Origin: Anaerolineales bacterium
Lineage (GTDB): Bacteria; Chloroflexota; Anaerolineae; Anaerolineales; Villigracilaceae
Assembly: GCA_016928525.1 (NCBI GenBank)
Contig: JAFGKO010000355.1
Coordinates: 1 to 41,204, forward strand
Direction: 5' to 3'
DNA: 41,204 nt
Made by a program: the position numbers and the translations under genes. The notes beneath the pieces were generated by a model. That model ran no database searches, had not been told where the DNA came from, and saw nothing but the letters and a program-made list of their open reading frames with translations. Numbering within the stretch: position 1 is the first letter of the stretch; every line of letters starts with the position of its first letter. This document shows, piece after piece, positions 1 to 7,333 of the stretch.

Positions 1-5
1 GAATA

Positions 6-19
6 AAACCTTCGGGACG
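6..19. repeat. Half of a dispersed palindromic repeat
   Basis: The 14-mer AAACCTTCGGGACG is the exact reverse complement of CGTCCCGAAGGTTT at 6414-6427, 6.4 kb away, where a second inverted arm lies nearby (6459-6468). The copy here is cut by the window edge, so only one arm can be seen. No gene is recognised in bases 1-165. Confidence 0.45.
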
Positions 20-165
20 GTGCTTGCATGTTATTGCCAATAATGTCTAATAAGAGATATGAAGCGTGTGCCAGGAACGCTGTACTACAAGCAACTGTCA
101 ACAGAACAAAGTATCGTTGTTGCTCGTTCGAAAGATACGGTGGAGGTGTGAGAAAATTCCGAATT

Positions 166-1491
166 CTAGAACTCAGATCCATGATAAGGTCTCCTCACGA
201 TTTGGAATAGGTGTTGGTTGTAATCTATGGCGCATCGTTCAATTATCTTTACCGCACGGGCTATTCCATTTTCTGCCCGGATTCTTTCGCCGAAGGCAGC
301 GGCACGAACACGTAGCGCTGAATCGGTCACGGCGGTGTGGATAGCTTGTGCCAACTTTTCGGCCGTAAGCCTTCTGTGGTCAGCCAGACGGAGTCCAGTG
401 CCGAGTTTAACCACGCGATCCGCCCAAGCATGTTGATCCAGCAGAAAAGGAGTGATGAGGCTCGGCACCCCGGCGCGCAAACCCGCAGCAGTGGTGCCGG
501 CACCCCCGTGATGCACGACCGCCGCCATGCGTGGAAACAGCCAACTGTGTGGCACATCGTTCGCATAGAATACGCTCGCAGAGGTGGGCAGGCGAGTCAC
601 TGCGCCCCATCCCGTCAAGAGTACTCCCCGTTGCCCAGTGAGTTCCAAGGCACGCAAAACCAGACGAGTCTGACGTTCCGGGTCTTTATTGCTCATACTA
701 CCAAAGCCAACATATATCGGTGGAGGGCCGTTCTCCAGAAAGCGTAGCAACTCTGCGGACGGTTGCCAATTCGGTTGAGCGTCCAGAAACCAATAGCCTG
801 TAACGTGGAGATTATCTGCCCAATCTGGCGGCTTGGGCAGCACCTGGGGACTGTAGCCATACAGCCACGGCGTGCCATAGTCACCGAGGGTGTCGATCAT
901 CTCGCGCATCGAGTGCCAGGGGGGCAGCCCAAGGCATGTGGTGCGCCAATGGTTGAGCAGTCCGCCAATGAAGAACCATCCCAGGCGCATATACAGCGTA
1001 TGCGTAAGGTAGTTGTAACCGCCGCCTAACGAAAAGCGAAACGGCAACATGAATATTGGAAAAGCGCGGGTGGGTGGAAACAGCGGCTGCAAAGACACCA
1101 CAGCCAGCGGGATGTCGCGCTGGCTAGCAATGTCCACACCGATACTTGCGATGGAACTCAGTACCAGAAACTCTGCATCTTGTGCCGCCTGCCAACAATC
1201 ATCCATCACCCCCGCCAAATACGTTTCAAACCCAGAACGAAAATCCCGCAATACGCGTACCAAATTGCGGGATTTTAGCGCATCCTGTTGCTCTGGCTTT
1301 TGCATAAACTCTTGCAAACTAAAGCGCAATGGATGCACGTTTATACCATACGACCGGATCCACTCAGCGACATTGTGCGAAGCCGAAGCTACCAGTGTTA
1401 CATTGTGCCCTGCTTGTTGCAAGCCCACTGCCAACGCCACGTATGGTTGGGTATCGCCACGAGAGCCGAATGTGCAGATAGTAATCTTCAT
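166..1491 (-). CDS. GT1/GT28-family glycosyltransferase
   Basis: Predicted 441-residue NDP-sugar glycosyltransferase of the sterol-glucosyltransferase/UGT type, transferring a sugar to a lipid or small-molecule acceptor. The N-terminal GT28-like domain begins KITICTFGSRGDTQP, the usual nucleotide-fold start with the SRGD loop. The C-terminal domain has YVGFGSM near residue 250 and the donor-binding HHGGAGTTAAGLRAGVP near residue 345, followed by DQHAWADRV. I chose the ATG at 1491, preceded by GGAAG at a normal distance. The open frame continues 63 codons upstream to 1680, but those residues are Arg/Gly-rich and unlike the family. No signal peptide or membrane segment is visible. Acceptor and sugar cannot be told from sequence. 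It lies downstream of the cassette-like 146-residue gene on the same strand, separated by about 250 bp. Confidence 0.88.
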   Translation of the reverse strand: MKITICTFGSRGDTQPYVALAVGLQQAGHNVTLVASASHNVAEWIRSYGINVHPLRFSLQEFMQKPEQQDALKSRNLVRVLRDFRSGFETYLAGVMDDCWQAAQDAEFLVLSSIASIGVDIASQRDIPLAVVSLQPLFPPTRAFPIFMLPFRFSLGGGYNYLTHTLYMRLGWFFIGGLLNHWRTTCLGLPPWHSMREMIDTLGDYGTPWLYGYSPQVLPKPPDWADNLHVTGYWFLDAQPNWQPSAELLRFLENGPPPIYVGFGSMSNKDPERQTRLVLRALELTGQRGVLLTGWGAVTRLPTSASVFYANDVPHSWLFPRMAAVVHHGGAGTTAAGLRAGVPSLITPFLLDQHAWADRVVKLGTGLRLADHRRLTAEKLAQAIHTAVTDSALRVRAAAFGERIRAENGIARAVKIIERCAIDYNQHLFQIVRRPYHGSEF

Positions 1492-1681
1492 AGCCACTTC
1501 CAAAAGAAAGCCGCCGAACGGCTCGCGTACGCCCCGCGTGCTCTCCGCGGGGTACCCGCGGCTGGAGGGACGAGACTCGCCTACGAAACGGACTAAACCC
1601 ACAGCCACGAAAAAGGCCAATTTGGCGGTGTGAATCCAGCCGCCTGTCCCGCGCTCTTTGCGGGGTCCGCGTGCACGCACT

Positions 1682-2211
1682 GTTGGGCAGCTTTCTACAA
1701 AGGAAAGACAATCTGTTATGCAAAGTATTTCTAACTCTCCTATTTGCAGACAATAATTTCTGTGAGAATACCATAATATGAAGATGGATCATTCTCAACA
1801 AAACGAAATGCTACTTCTTTGTGTGCTTCAAAATAAAGATTTCCTAACCGAAACTCGCCAGTCTTTTTAGTTGGGTATGTTTTCCAATGTTTTTCAAACC
1901 ATGCTTCGACTGTAAAAGACTTGTCACTTGATTTGTAGATTGCAGAATAACTTACCTGAGGGGAATAGGTCTGTGCGCACGAAGTTATCCTGGCAGATTT
2001 AGGTGGATAAAACTCAACTAGTCTTGAGCCAGGAAATTTATCAACTTCTATAACTGCATAATATCCGAATGCAAATAAGATGAAAAGGAACGAACAAAAC
2101 AACAATATCCCTTTTGTGTGGTGGTGTAGCTTCCTCAGAAAGTGATTACTATATTGGTTGCTTGTTGTCATTCGGATCATAAATCAATTTTGCACGTAAA
2201 AGCTGCCCAAC
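1682..2211. repeat. 13-bp inverted repeats bounding an AT-rich gene (cassette-like)
   Basis: GTTGGGCAGCTTT at 1682-1694 and its exact inverse AAAGCTGCCCAAC at 2199-2211 enclose the gene at 1740-2180. On the coding strand the order is GTTGGGC, ORF, GCCCAAC, matching the GTTRRRY/RYYYAAC core polarity of integron gene cassettes. The interior is AT-rich compared with both flanks. A complete attC site was not recognised and no target-site duplication is obvious, so a small insertion element is an equally good reading. Confidence 0.5.
1740..2180 (-). CDS. Hypothetical membrane-anchored protein
   Basis: 146 residues, no family recognised. One strong hydrophobic segment at roughly residues 24-44 (ILLFCSFLFILFAFGYYAVI) after a basic N-terminus with HH and K suggests a single-pass anchor with the remaining ~100 residues outside. 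That soluble part is rich in Tyr, Ser, Lys and Phe and contains two Cys (one at the C-terminus). Codon use is AT-rich, unlike the GC-rich neighbours, and the gene sits within 13-bp inverted repeats, so it is probably horizontally acquired. No clear Shine-Dalgarno precedes either candidate ATG (2180 or 2171). The function is unknown. Confidence 0.6.
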   Translation of the reverse strand: MIRMTTSNQYSNHFLRKLHHHTKGILLFCSFLFILFAFGYYAVIEVDKFPGSRLVEFYPPKSARITSCAQTYSPQVSYSAIYKSSDKSFTVEAWFEKHWKTYPTKKTGEFRLGNLYFEAHKEVAFRFVENDPSSYYGILTEIIVCK

Positions 2212-2360
2212 TATTACTTAAGCAAACTGTATTTGCATAAGCGCCCAATTTGGTAATAACATGCGACTCAACTTCGCTCAATCACCTTTTTTATTTTACA
2301 AAAACCAAAGCACACAGATTCTTGAATTAAACTACTACCTGTGTTTTTCTTCACTCTAAT

Positions 2361-5273
2361 TCAACTCTCCTTCGCCCTCTCCAAATTCAACGCCAGCAGC
2401 CGTTCCAAGATCTCCTCATCTGATAAATCAGACGGCCAGCCATAGGCTGCGAAGACGGCTTCATCCAGTTTCTTGTGCGCCAGCTCCAGCCAGGTAGGAC
2501 GGGCGTTGTACAGGTTCGTCAGCGTGCGCTTTGGCCCACCCCCACCCGGCCTACGGCCACCCTCCCCCAAATACGACGATGTAGATGCTGAATCTGCATT
2601 CAAAGTTTGAGTCGTCGTTTTTGGGGGAGGGCCGGGGAGGGGGTCAGGGCCCAGCCATCTCTCCCGCTGCTCGACCAGTTCCTGCGCAGCCCCCGCGATG
2701 GCTCTCACGCGCGGATCACCCAGCGGCTCCGCGCCCGGCGGCCAGGGGAAGGGGAAGGTTTCGAAACAAGTTGACGGAGTGTACGCAGGATCATTCCCAA
2801 CACCATGTCTCGATGAATTAGCAAGTGACCAGACTTCATGAACCCGCGAGTGAAGCAATCCAAAAAAGTAATTATCATTTCGTGCGATTACTATTAATTT
2901 GTTTGAACATAGAGTAGAACCTGGGAGCCAAACAAAAATTCGATGTTTGGCGACTCGAACTGTTGCAATGTATCTATCTAATTTGGCAACAGCCCTTCTC
3001 ATTGCGGGCTGGGGGTCAGCATGAATCCACCAACGCTCACGGCGAGATGCCCTTGGATTTTTCACTCGTTCTGGATAAACATTCTTCCTGATATATTCGA
3101 ATGGCGTTTCATATCCAGCTGCCTCGTCTACTGGCATGGAATCGCCGAAATCTATAACCCATTCGTCAGAGGTTTTCCGCAGTACGTCAGACCCTGTAAC
3201 ATATGGTCGCAGAACATCAGAATTTGTTTTTCCGTTCGGATTAGATAAGGCTAGCCACTTTTCAGCCGTGTTTCTTGGAATTTGAAAACTTCCACCAATC
3301 ATTGATCCTTGAAAACTTAAATTTTTGTTTTCGTTCAATGAGTTAGCAATAGTTAAATCAGCATTTGCGGTTAAGTCTGCATTAATTTTTGAAACTGAGT
3401 TGCCATCAAGAACCTTGATATTTTCTGTTCCATCATCAAATCCAATCATGGAAACTCGTACTGCTGCACCGTCTAAAATCCATGGGCGATCTGACCATGC
3501 TAGAAAGATTGACCCATCTTTTGCAATTTTGTCAACGACATTACGATTGATTGCAGAACGTATTGATTGAGTGGCAAGCAAGCCAGCCCGCTTTGTTTTT
3601 CCATTTGCGATTTGTTGCCAAGTTCGTTCAAACCAATATGCTACAAGGTCGGCTGTTTTATCAACGCGTCCTTCGTAAAGACTCCATAAATCTTCAACGT
3701 ACTTATCTCCCAACTCACGTCGTAATTTGCTTCCACCCAAAAACGGCGGGTTGCCGACGATCACGTCCGCTGCGGGCCATTCCGGCTCATAGACTTCCGA
3801 AGTCTTTGCGGAGCACCCCCGTAGTGAAGGTGGAGGGGGCGAGACTTCGGAAGTCTGGTAACCAAGAATCGCATCCATGTGCAAAATATTCTTGACCTGC
3901 TTGAGGATCGGCTCGGCGGGCTGGCCATAGCCGTTATCGCGCAGCCACTGGATGTAACCGATCTGGATGGTCATCTGCGCCAGTTCGTAGGCGTACTCGT
4001 TGGTCTCGATGCCGTACAACTGCGCCGGCGTGACCGTGACGAAGAAACGTCCCGCGCCTAATTCATCCGAGAAGTTGATGACTTCGTTTTGTAAATCGAG
4101 CAAGAGCCGCAAGGCCACATACAGGAAGTTGCCGCTGCCGCAGGCCGGATCCAGGACTTTGAGCGCCGCGATCTTGTCGGCGAAGGCGCGCAATTTCGCG
4201 CCGATCTTCTCGATGACGGAGGCCCGCTTCTTGCCGGACGAAGCGTCTGCTTCCGTTTTCAACCTTCGACATTCAACTTGCAACTCTTCCCATTCCCGCC
4301 GCAGCGGAGCCATTAATACGGGTTCGACGATCAGCAGGATGTCTTCTTCGCCCGTATAATGCGCGCCCAATTGGGAACGTTTGCTCGGGTCGAGCCCGCG
4401 CTCGAACAGCGTCCCGAAGATGGACGGCTTGATCGCGCCCCAGTCCAACGCGTCGATCTCAGCGATGATGTCCATGTCGGCCCCGTCCAGCGGCAGCACA
4501 CGGTCATCATCGAACAGGCCGCCGTTGAAATATTTGATCTTGTCCGCGCCAAAGAAGCCGCCCGTGTTCATCGCGCGGAAGAGCTGCCTGAGCACTTCGG
4601 CGAAATCCTTCGAGTTGCGGCGCGTCTGTTCCAGCAAACGCGGGAACAGTTTTTCGGGCAACAGCCCGATGTCTTCCGCAAACAGGCAGAACAACAGCCG
4701 GATCAGGAAATGCGCGATCTCCTGCGGGTCATCCCCGTACCTGCGTAGGTTCTCGGCCAGCCTGGAGAATTGCGCCGCGGCTTCCCGGGTGACGCTTTCG
4801 ACCGTCTCATGCGGTTTGAGTCGCTCGGGATTGAAAAAGACCGTCTTGAGAACCTCGAGGCTCTCCGGGGCGAGCATATCCTCCAAGGTGATGACAAACG
4901 TCCGCGTGGGGAGATTGGTGTAATTCGTGCGGATGATGATGTTGTTTATATCGGAAACAACCAAAAGGGGCGGATTGCGAAGCGCATCCCGATAACTGAG
5001 AAGCTGGTTATAAGCCTTATCCAGATCCGCATCCTTGCCTTTGTACTCCCACCCGAAATAATCCAGTTTGGCAACATCTGCCCAACCCTGTCCGCCGCTG
5101 GTCTTGGCCGTGCCCATCTCAAAAGCAAAGCGCATGCCGGTCGGGTCAGCTTCGTTCGGCGTTTGATGGCCGACCAAATGGCACAGGTCGATGAAATGCT
5201 CCTGGTAAGTTTGCTTCTCGCGTGAAGTCACGCGCTTCCACTTGCTGACAAAATCCTGCGGCGTAAAGGTCAT
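2361..5273 (-). CDS. MmeI-like type IIL/IIG restriction-modification enzyme
   Basis: About 970 residues. Such single-chain enzymes cut and N6-adenine-methylate DNA, sharing one target-recognition domain. Visible parts in order: an N-terminal nuclease region with a PD-(D/E)XK-like signature (AKLDYFGWEYKGK, residues 68-80); a helical spacer; the methyltransferase core with SAM motif LDPACGSGNFLY (374-385) and catalytic motif NPPF (508-511); a target-recognition region; and a C-terminal segment KRTLTNLYNARPTWLE typical of the family. The ATG at 5273 (MTFTPQDF) fits homologue starts; an in-frame start 17 codons upstream is possible. Two stretches are foreign to the family: residues about 474-494 and 874-914, both encoded by inverted repeats inserted in frame. 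No separate restriction or specificity gene is adjacent, as expected. The specificity cannot be predicted. Confidence 0.9.
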   Translation of the reverse strand: MTFTPQDFVSKWKRVTSREKQTYQEHFIDLCHLVGHQTPNEADPTGMRFAFEMGTAKTSGGQGWADVAKLDYFGWEYKGKDADLDKAYNQLLSYRDALRNPPLLVVSDINNIIIRTNYTNLPTRTFVITLEDMLAPESLEVLKTVFFNPERLKPHETVESVTREAAAQFSRLAENLRRYGDDPQEIAHFLIRLLFCLFAEDIGLLPEKLFPRLLEQTRRNSKDFAEVLRQLFRAMNTGGFFGADKIKYFNGGLFDDDRVLPLDGADMDIIAEIDALDWGAIKPSIFGTLFERGLDPSKRSQLGAHYTGEEDILLIVEPVLMAPLRREWEELQVECRRLKTEADASSGKKRASVIEKIGAKLRAFADKIAALKVLDPACGSGNFLYVALRLLLDLQNEVINFSDELGAGRFFVTVTPAQLYGIETNEYAYELAQMTIQIGYIQWLRDNGYGQPAEPILKQVKNILHMDAILGYQTSEVSPPPPSLRGCSAKTSEVYEPEWPAADVIVGNPPFLGGSKLRRELGDKYVEDLWSLYEGRVDKTADLVAYWFERTWQQIANGKTKRAGLLATQSIRSAINRNVVDKIAKDGSIFLAWSDRPWILDGAAVRVSMIGFDDGTENIKVLDGNSVSKINADLTANADLTIANSLNENKNLSFQGSMIGGSFQIPRNTAEKWLALSNPNGKTNSDVLRPYVTGSDVLRKTSDEWVIDFGDSMPVDEAAGYETPFEYIRKNVYPERVKNPRASRRERWWIHADPQPAMRRAVAKLDRYIATVRVAKHRIFVWLPGSTLCSNKLIVIARNDNYFFGLLHSRVHEVWSLANSSRHGVGNDPAYTPSTCFETFPFPWPPGAEPLGDPRVRAIAGAAQELVEQRERWLGPDPLPGPPPKTTTQTLNADSASTSSYLGEGGRRPGGGGPKRTLTNLYNARPTWLELAHKKLDEAVFAAYGWPSDLSDEEILERLLALNLERAKES
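2533..2654. repeat. In-frame inverted repeat in the MmeI-like gene (C-terminal copy)
   Basis: Left arm 2533-2579 and right arm 2612-2654 are inverted copies. The best block pairs CCCTCCCCCAAATACGACGA with TCGTCGTTTTTGGGGGAGGG at 19 of 20 positions, followed by further G/C-rich pairing. The frame stays open, adding a Pro/Gly-rich stretch (residues about 874-914) between QRERWL and KRTLTNLYN, which are close together in typical family members. Confidence 0.8.
3791..3856. repeat. In-frame nested palindrome in the MmeI-like gene (next to NPPF)
   Basis: AGACTTCCGAAGTCT (3791-3805) and its exact reverse complement AGACTTCGGAAGTCT (3842-3856) flank a 36-bp middle. Each 15-bp arm is itself a palindrome around one central base. 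The 66-bp unit (22 codons) encodes TSEVSPPPPSLRGCSAKTSEV just before EPEWPAADVIVGNPPF, and keeps the frame open. Confidence 0.85.
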
Positions 5274-5363
5274 AAGGGGGTCCCCATGAGAACGGTTGCG
5301 GTTGTCGATAGACCAAGTATACAAGAAACCCCCATTTAGGCAATATGGAAATCGTTGCGAACT

Positions 5364-5396
5364 AGACCTGACAGGTCTCCGAGACCTGTCAGGTCT
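5364..5396. repeat. Double palindrome (two self-palindromic arms)
   Basis: AGACCTGACAGGTCT, a 3-bp spacer, then its exact reverse complement AGACCTGTCAGGTCT. As in the element at 3791-3856, each 15-bp arm is palindromic in itself and begins AGAC and ends GTCT, so the two probably belong to one repeat family with different spacer lengths. Confidence 0.85.
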
Positions 5397-5563
5397 CTAC
5401 TTCGCTTGTATCTGGGTCTGAAAGTAAAAGTAGGCTGACAGCAAGATGACAGCCACCCTTGAACAGGCGACTGTCACCTGATGCCTGCTCTATTCGCCAA
5501 ACGACTTCTGTTCGCTCCTCGTTCCCGGCAGGTCATCCTCTATCCATCCTCTATCCTACCTCT

Positions 5564-5594
5564 ATCACACCTATATCGATCTGATAGGTGTGAT
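5564..5594. repeat. Perfect 11-bp dyad with 9-bp spacer
   Basis: ATCACACCTAT (5564-5574) and ATAGGTGTGAT (5584-5594) are exact inverses. The site could be an operator or a hairpin. It is about 290 bp from either flanking gene, and neither gene reads toward it as a promoter-proximal site in an obvious way. Confidence 0.5.
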
Positions 5595-5887
5595 GTACAT
5601 CCTATGTGAATGTAAGAATTTACAGGATGTTGTCTGGCTTCAACTCCCTGGGCAGCCTGCAATTATCCCCGTCTTGGCTGAATTAACAAGAGCCCAGCCT
5701 GGCAGATTTGGTAGGAGAGCCGGAAATTAACAAGACTGTTACAGAGTGCTGCGTAAATATCTGAACTGAAATCCTGGTTTTTGAAGACAATTTGTTAGAT
5801 TCAAGTTCGGATAATTATGCAAGAAGCAGTAATTCAAGCCTGGTTTTATCAGGTGACTGTCACTTCTATCTCATCCCTCATATCCGT

Positions 5888-6397
5888 TCAGCCAGCGCCA
5901 TCGACCAGAACATGCTCGAAGACCGGCGGGTTTTCTTCATAATACCGGATGTAATTCTCCCAATCGCGCAGCTTGGCCAGGTCGCGGGCGTCGCCGCGCT
6001 TTGCGAGTCGCTCTTTGCGCGTTTCTGGGGGGCAGTGGACGTAGTGTACTTCCACCGGGCAACCCAGGGCTTGAGAAAGACGCAACGGCCAGTCCGGTTC
6101 GCGCAGTTCCTTCGTAAAGGGCCCCACGACCACGGCGTCCTGGAAGGGCAGGTTTTCGCGGGCGATGTCGAACAGCGTCGCGTAGATCGGCTCGCGAAAG
6201 GTTTGTTTGAAGTATTCCGAATCGCGGTCGTCCGGGTCGTGTCCCGCTTCGCGCAGCGCAAGGCGCACCAGCCGCTCGGTGACCGTGTCGATGTCCAGCA
6301 GGGCCGCGCCTCGGGCGGAGGCGAGTCGCTTCGCGTAGGTCGATTTGCCCGCCCCCGGCCCCCCGCAGACGATGTAGGTAGTATGCATGGCGTCCAT
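5888..6397 (-). CDS. P-loop kinase/ATPase, unknown substrate
   Basis: About 169 residues. Walker A GGPGAGKST lies at the N-terminus (IVCGGPGAGKST), followed by LLDIDTVTERLV, which has the adenylate-kinase/zeta-type pattern in which a small phosphotransferase positions its substrate through an Asp. A basic region TRKERLAKRGDARD near residues 125-138 may be the lid. It resembles small uncharacterised AAA-labelled kinases; the substrate (nucleotide, sugar, antibiotic or other) is unknown. The frame is open to 6475, but upstream residues are not family-like and are encoded by a palindromic repeat. ATG 6397 or 6388 are the likely starts. It stands alone on the minus strand, divergent from sixA. 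Confidence 0.75.
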   Translation of the reverse strand: MDAMHTTYIVCGGPGAGKSTYAKRLASARGAALLDIDTVTERLVRLALREAGHDPDDRDSEYFKQTFREPIYATLFDIARENLPFQDAVVVGPFTKELREPDWPLRLSQALGCPVEVHYVHCPPETRKERLAKRGDARDLAKLRDWENYIRYYEENPPVFEHVLVDGAG

Positions 6398-6413
6398 TTT
6401 AACTTGTTTAGAA

Positions 6414-6468
6414 CGTCCCGAAGGTTTCCTGGAATCCGTGACATCTTCCGGCAAAAAACTTCGGGACG
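6414..6468. repeat. Inverted repeat upstream of the kinase gene
   Basis: CGTCCCGAAG at 6414-6423 pairs with CTTCGGGACG at 6459-6468. The longer word CGTCCCGAAGGTTT recurs inverted at 6-19. It lies just upstream of the kinase start and could form a hairpin in the leader of that transcript. Confidence 0.6.
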
Positions 6469-6538
6469 CTTTCACAAAGTGAGAGTAAGAAGAAAATCCG
6501 TTCAGTCCGCGATTTCCGCGTCCAAAAAATAAAATGTA

Positions 6539-6648
6539 GGATAATCAGTAGATCACGAAATGGCTGGAAGAGGCCCGAAAATAGGGGAGCGGGCGTACGC
6601 CCACTCCCCTATTTTCGGGTATTCTCTCTTTTCGTGAAGTACTGATAA
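6539..6648. repeat. 110-bp nested palindromic repeat, copy A
   Basis: An outer inverted repeat (ATCAGTAGATCACGAAA against TTTCGTGAAGTACTGAT, 15 of 17 pairs) encloses an inner hairpin of about 21 bp per arm centred on GTAC (CCCGAAAATAGGGG to CCCCTATTTTCGGG). A near-identical copy lies at 7169-7280 in the same orientation, so the two copies flank sixA. Copy A has one unpaired C/A position in the inner stem. Confidence 0.9.
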
Positions 6649-6669
6649 TATTGATAAGGAAGGCTTGTT

Positions 6670-7158
6670 ATGAAGAATTTACTACTCATGCGCCACGCAA
6701 AATCCAGTTGGAACGATGCCGCTTTGTCCGACCACCAGCGCCCGCTCAATAAGCGCGGGAAACACGATGCGCCCCGCATGGGGAAACACTTGAAAGATCA
6801 GGGGATAGTCCTGGATGCTATTTTGTGTTCGACAGCGGTACGCGCCAGGGAGACGGCGGCAGGCTTCTTACAGGAATATACCTTCGAGGGCGATCTGGTC
6901 TACCTCGACGACCTGTATCACGCCGGCCCAGAGATGATCATTGCCCATCTGACGCAATTACCGGATAGCGTTGACACTGCCATGGTCATTGCTCACAACC
7001 CGGGGCTGGAAGACGTTCTTGAAACGGTCTGTAACGAATATGAACACATGTCAACAGCCAGTATAGCGCACATAAAATATTCCATTGAACAGTGGGTTGA
7101 ATTGCGCAAGGCGACAAGCGGGGAACTCCTCCACCTGTGGAAACCGCGAGAGCTATAA
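6670..7158 (+). CDS. sixA: SixA-type phosphohistidine phosphatase
   Basis: 162 residues, the usual length for this histidine-phosphatase-superfamily enzyme. SixA of E. coli removes phosphate from the histidine of phosphotransfer proteins. Seen here: N-terminal LLLMRHAKSSW with the RHG-type catalytic His (residue 9), LNKRGKHDAPRMG, CSTAVRARETA and the second catalytic His in VIAHNPGLEDV. A strong ribosome binding site AAGGAAGG precedes the ATG. It is a single plus-strand gene between two copies of a 110-bp palindromic repeat and ends before a bidirectional terminator. Its phosphoprotein partner is not evident nearby; the histidine kinase at 12330 is a classical HisKA kinase without an Hpt domain. 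Confidence 0.9.
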   Translation: MKNLLLMRHAKSSWNDAALSDHQRPLNKRGKHDAPRMGKHLKDQGIVLDAILCSTAVRARETAAGFLQEYTFEGDLVYLDDLYHAGPEMIIAHLTQLPDSVDTAMVIAHNPGLEDVLETVCNEYEHMSTASIAHIKYSIEQWVELRKATSGELLHLWKPREL

Positions 7159-7168
7159 GGGTTTATAC

Positions 7169-7280
7169 GGATGATCAGTAGATCACGAAATGGCTGAAAG
7201 AGGCCTGAAAATAGGGGAGCGGGCGTACGCCCGCTCCCCTATTTTCAGGTATTCTCTCTCTTTTCGTGAAGTACTGATGA
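7169..7280. repeat. 112-bp nested palindromic repeat, copy B
   Basis: Same element as copy A with few substitutions and a 2-bp insertion in the CT run. In the inner stem the C-G pair of copy A (CCCGAAAA/TTTTCGGG) is replaced by T-A (CCTGAAAA/TTTTCAGG), a compensatory change, and the mismatch of copy A is here a proper C-G pair. This indicates that base pairing is or was under selection, or maintained by the copying mechanism. Confidence 0.9.
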
Positions 7281-7285
7281 AATAT

Positions 7286-7312
7286 AAAAGCCTGCGCAAA
7301 CGGCAGGCTTTT
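7286..7312. terminator. Bidirectional intrinsic terminator between sixA and HAAS gene
   Basis: AAAAGCCTGC, a 7-nt loop, then GCAGGCTTTT: a perfect 10-bp stem with A residues on the left and T residues on the right, placed between the convergent genes ending at 7158 (+) and 7334 (-). It can work for both transcripts. Confidence 0.85.
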
Positions 7313-7333
7313 GTTGATGATAGTGGGGCTTTT

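Larger units (their letters stand above)
5274..5887. other. Intergenic stretch with repeats, no gene seen
   Basis: No supported coding region lies between the MmeI-like gene and the kinase gene. The stretch holds a double palindrome (5364-5396), a perfect 11-bp dyad (5564-5594), a short reiteration of ATCCTCTATC-like words (about 5533-5564), a direct repeat AATTAACAAGA at 5681-5691 and 5725-5735, and an inverted pair TCAGGTGAC/GTCACCTGA-type words near 5471-5483 and 5849-5863. It may be a landing area for mobile palindromes. An unannotated small RNA cannot be excluded. Confidence 0.6.

Noticed and set aside
1492..1680. N-terminal extension of 63 residues on the glycosyltransferase
   Set aside because: The residues are Arg/Gly-rich and not family-like, lie in a hairpin-prone stretch, and a good start with GGAAG exists at 1491.
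2199..2300. A full integron attC site upstream of the 146-residue gene
   Set aside because: A hairpin (CTTAAGCAAA against TTTGCATAAG) and GTAATA/TATTAC pairing are present, but the second core site at attC spacing is missing, so only a cassette-like layout is claimed.
5792..6532. Plus-strand open frame of 246 codons opposite the kinase gene
   Set aside because: It is antisense to a gene with a clear Walker A motif and resembles no protein; low-complexity Arg/Gln/Gly composition fits a shadow.
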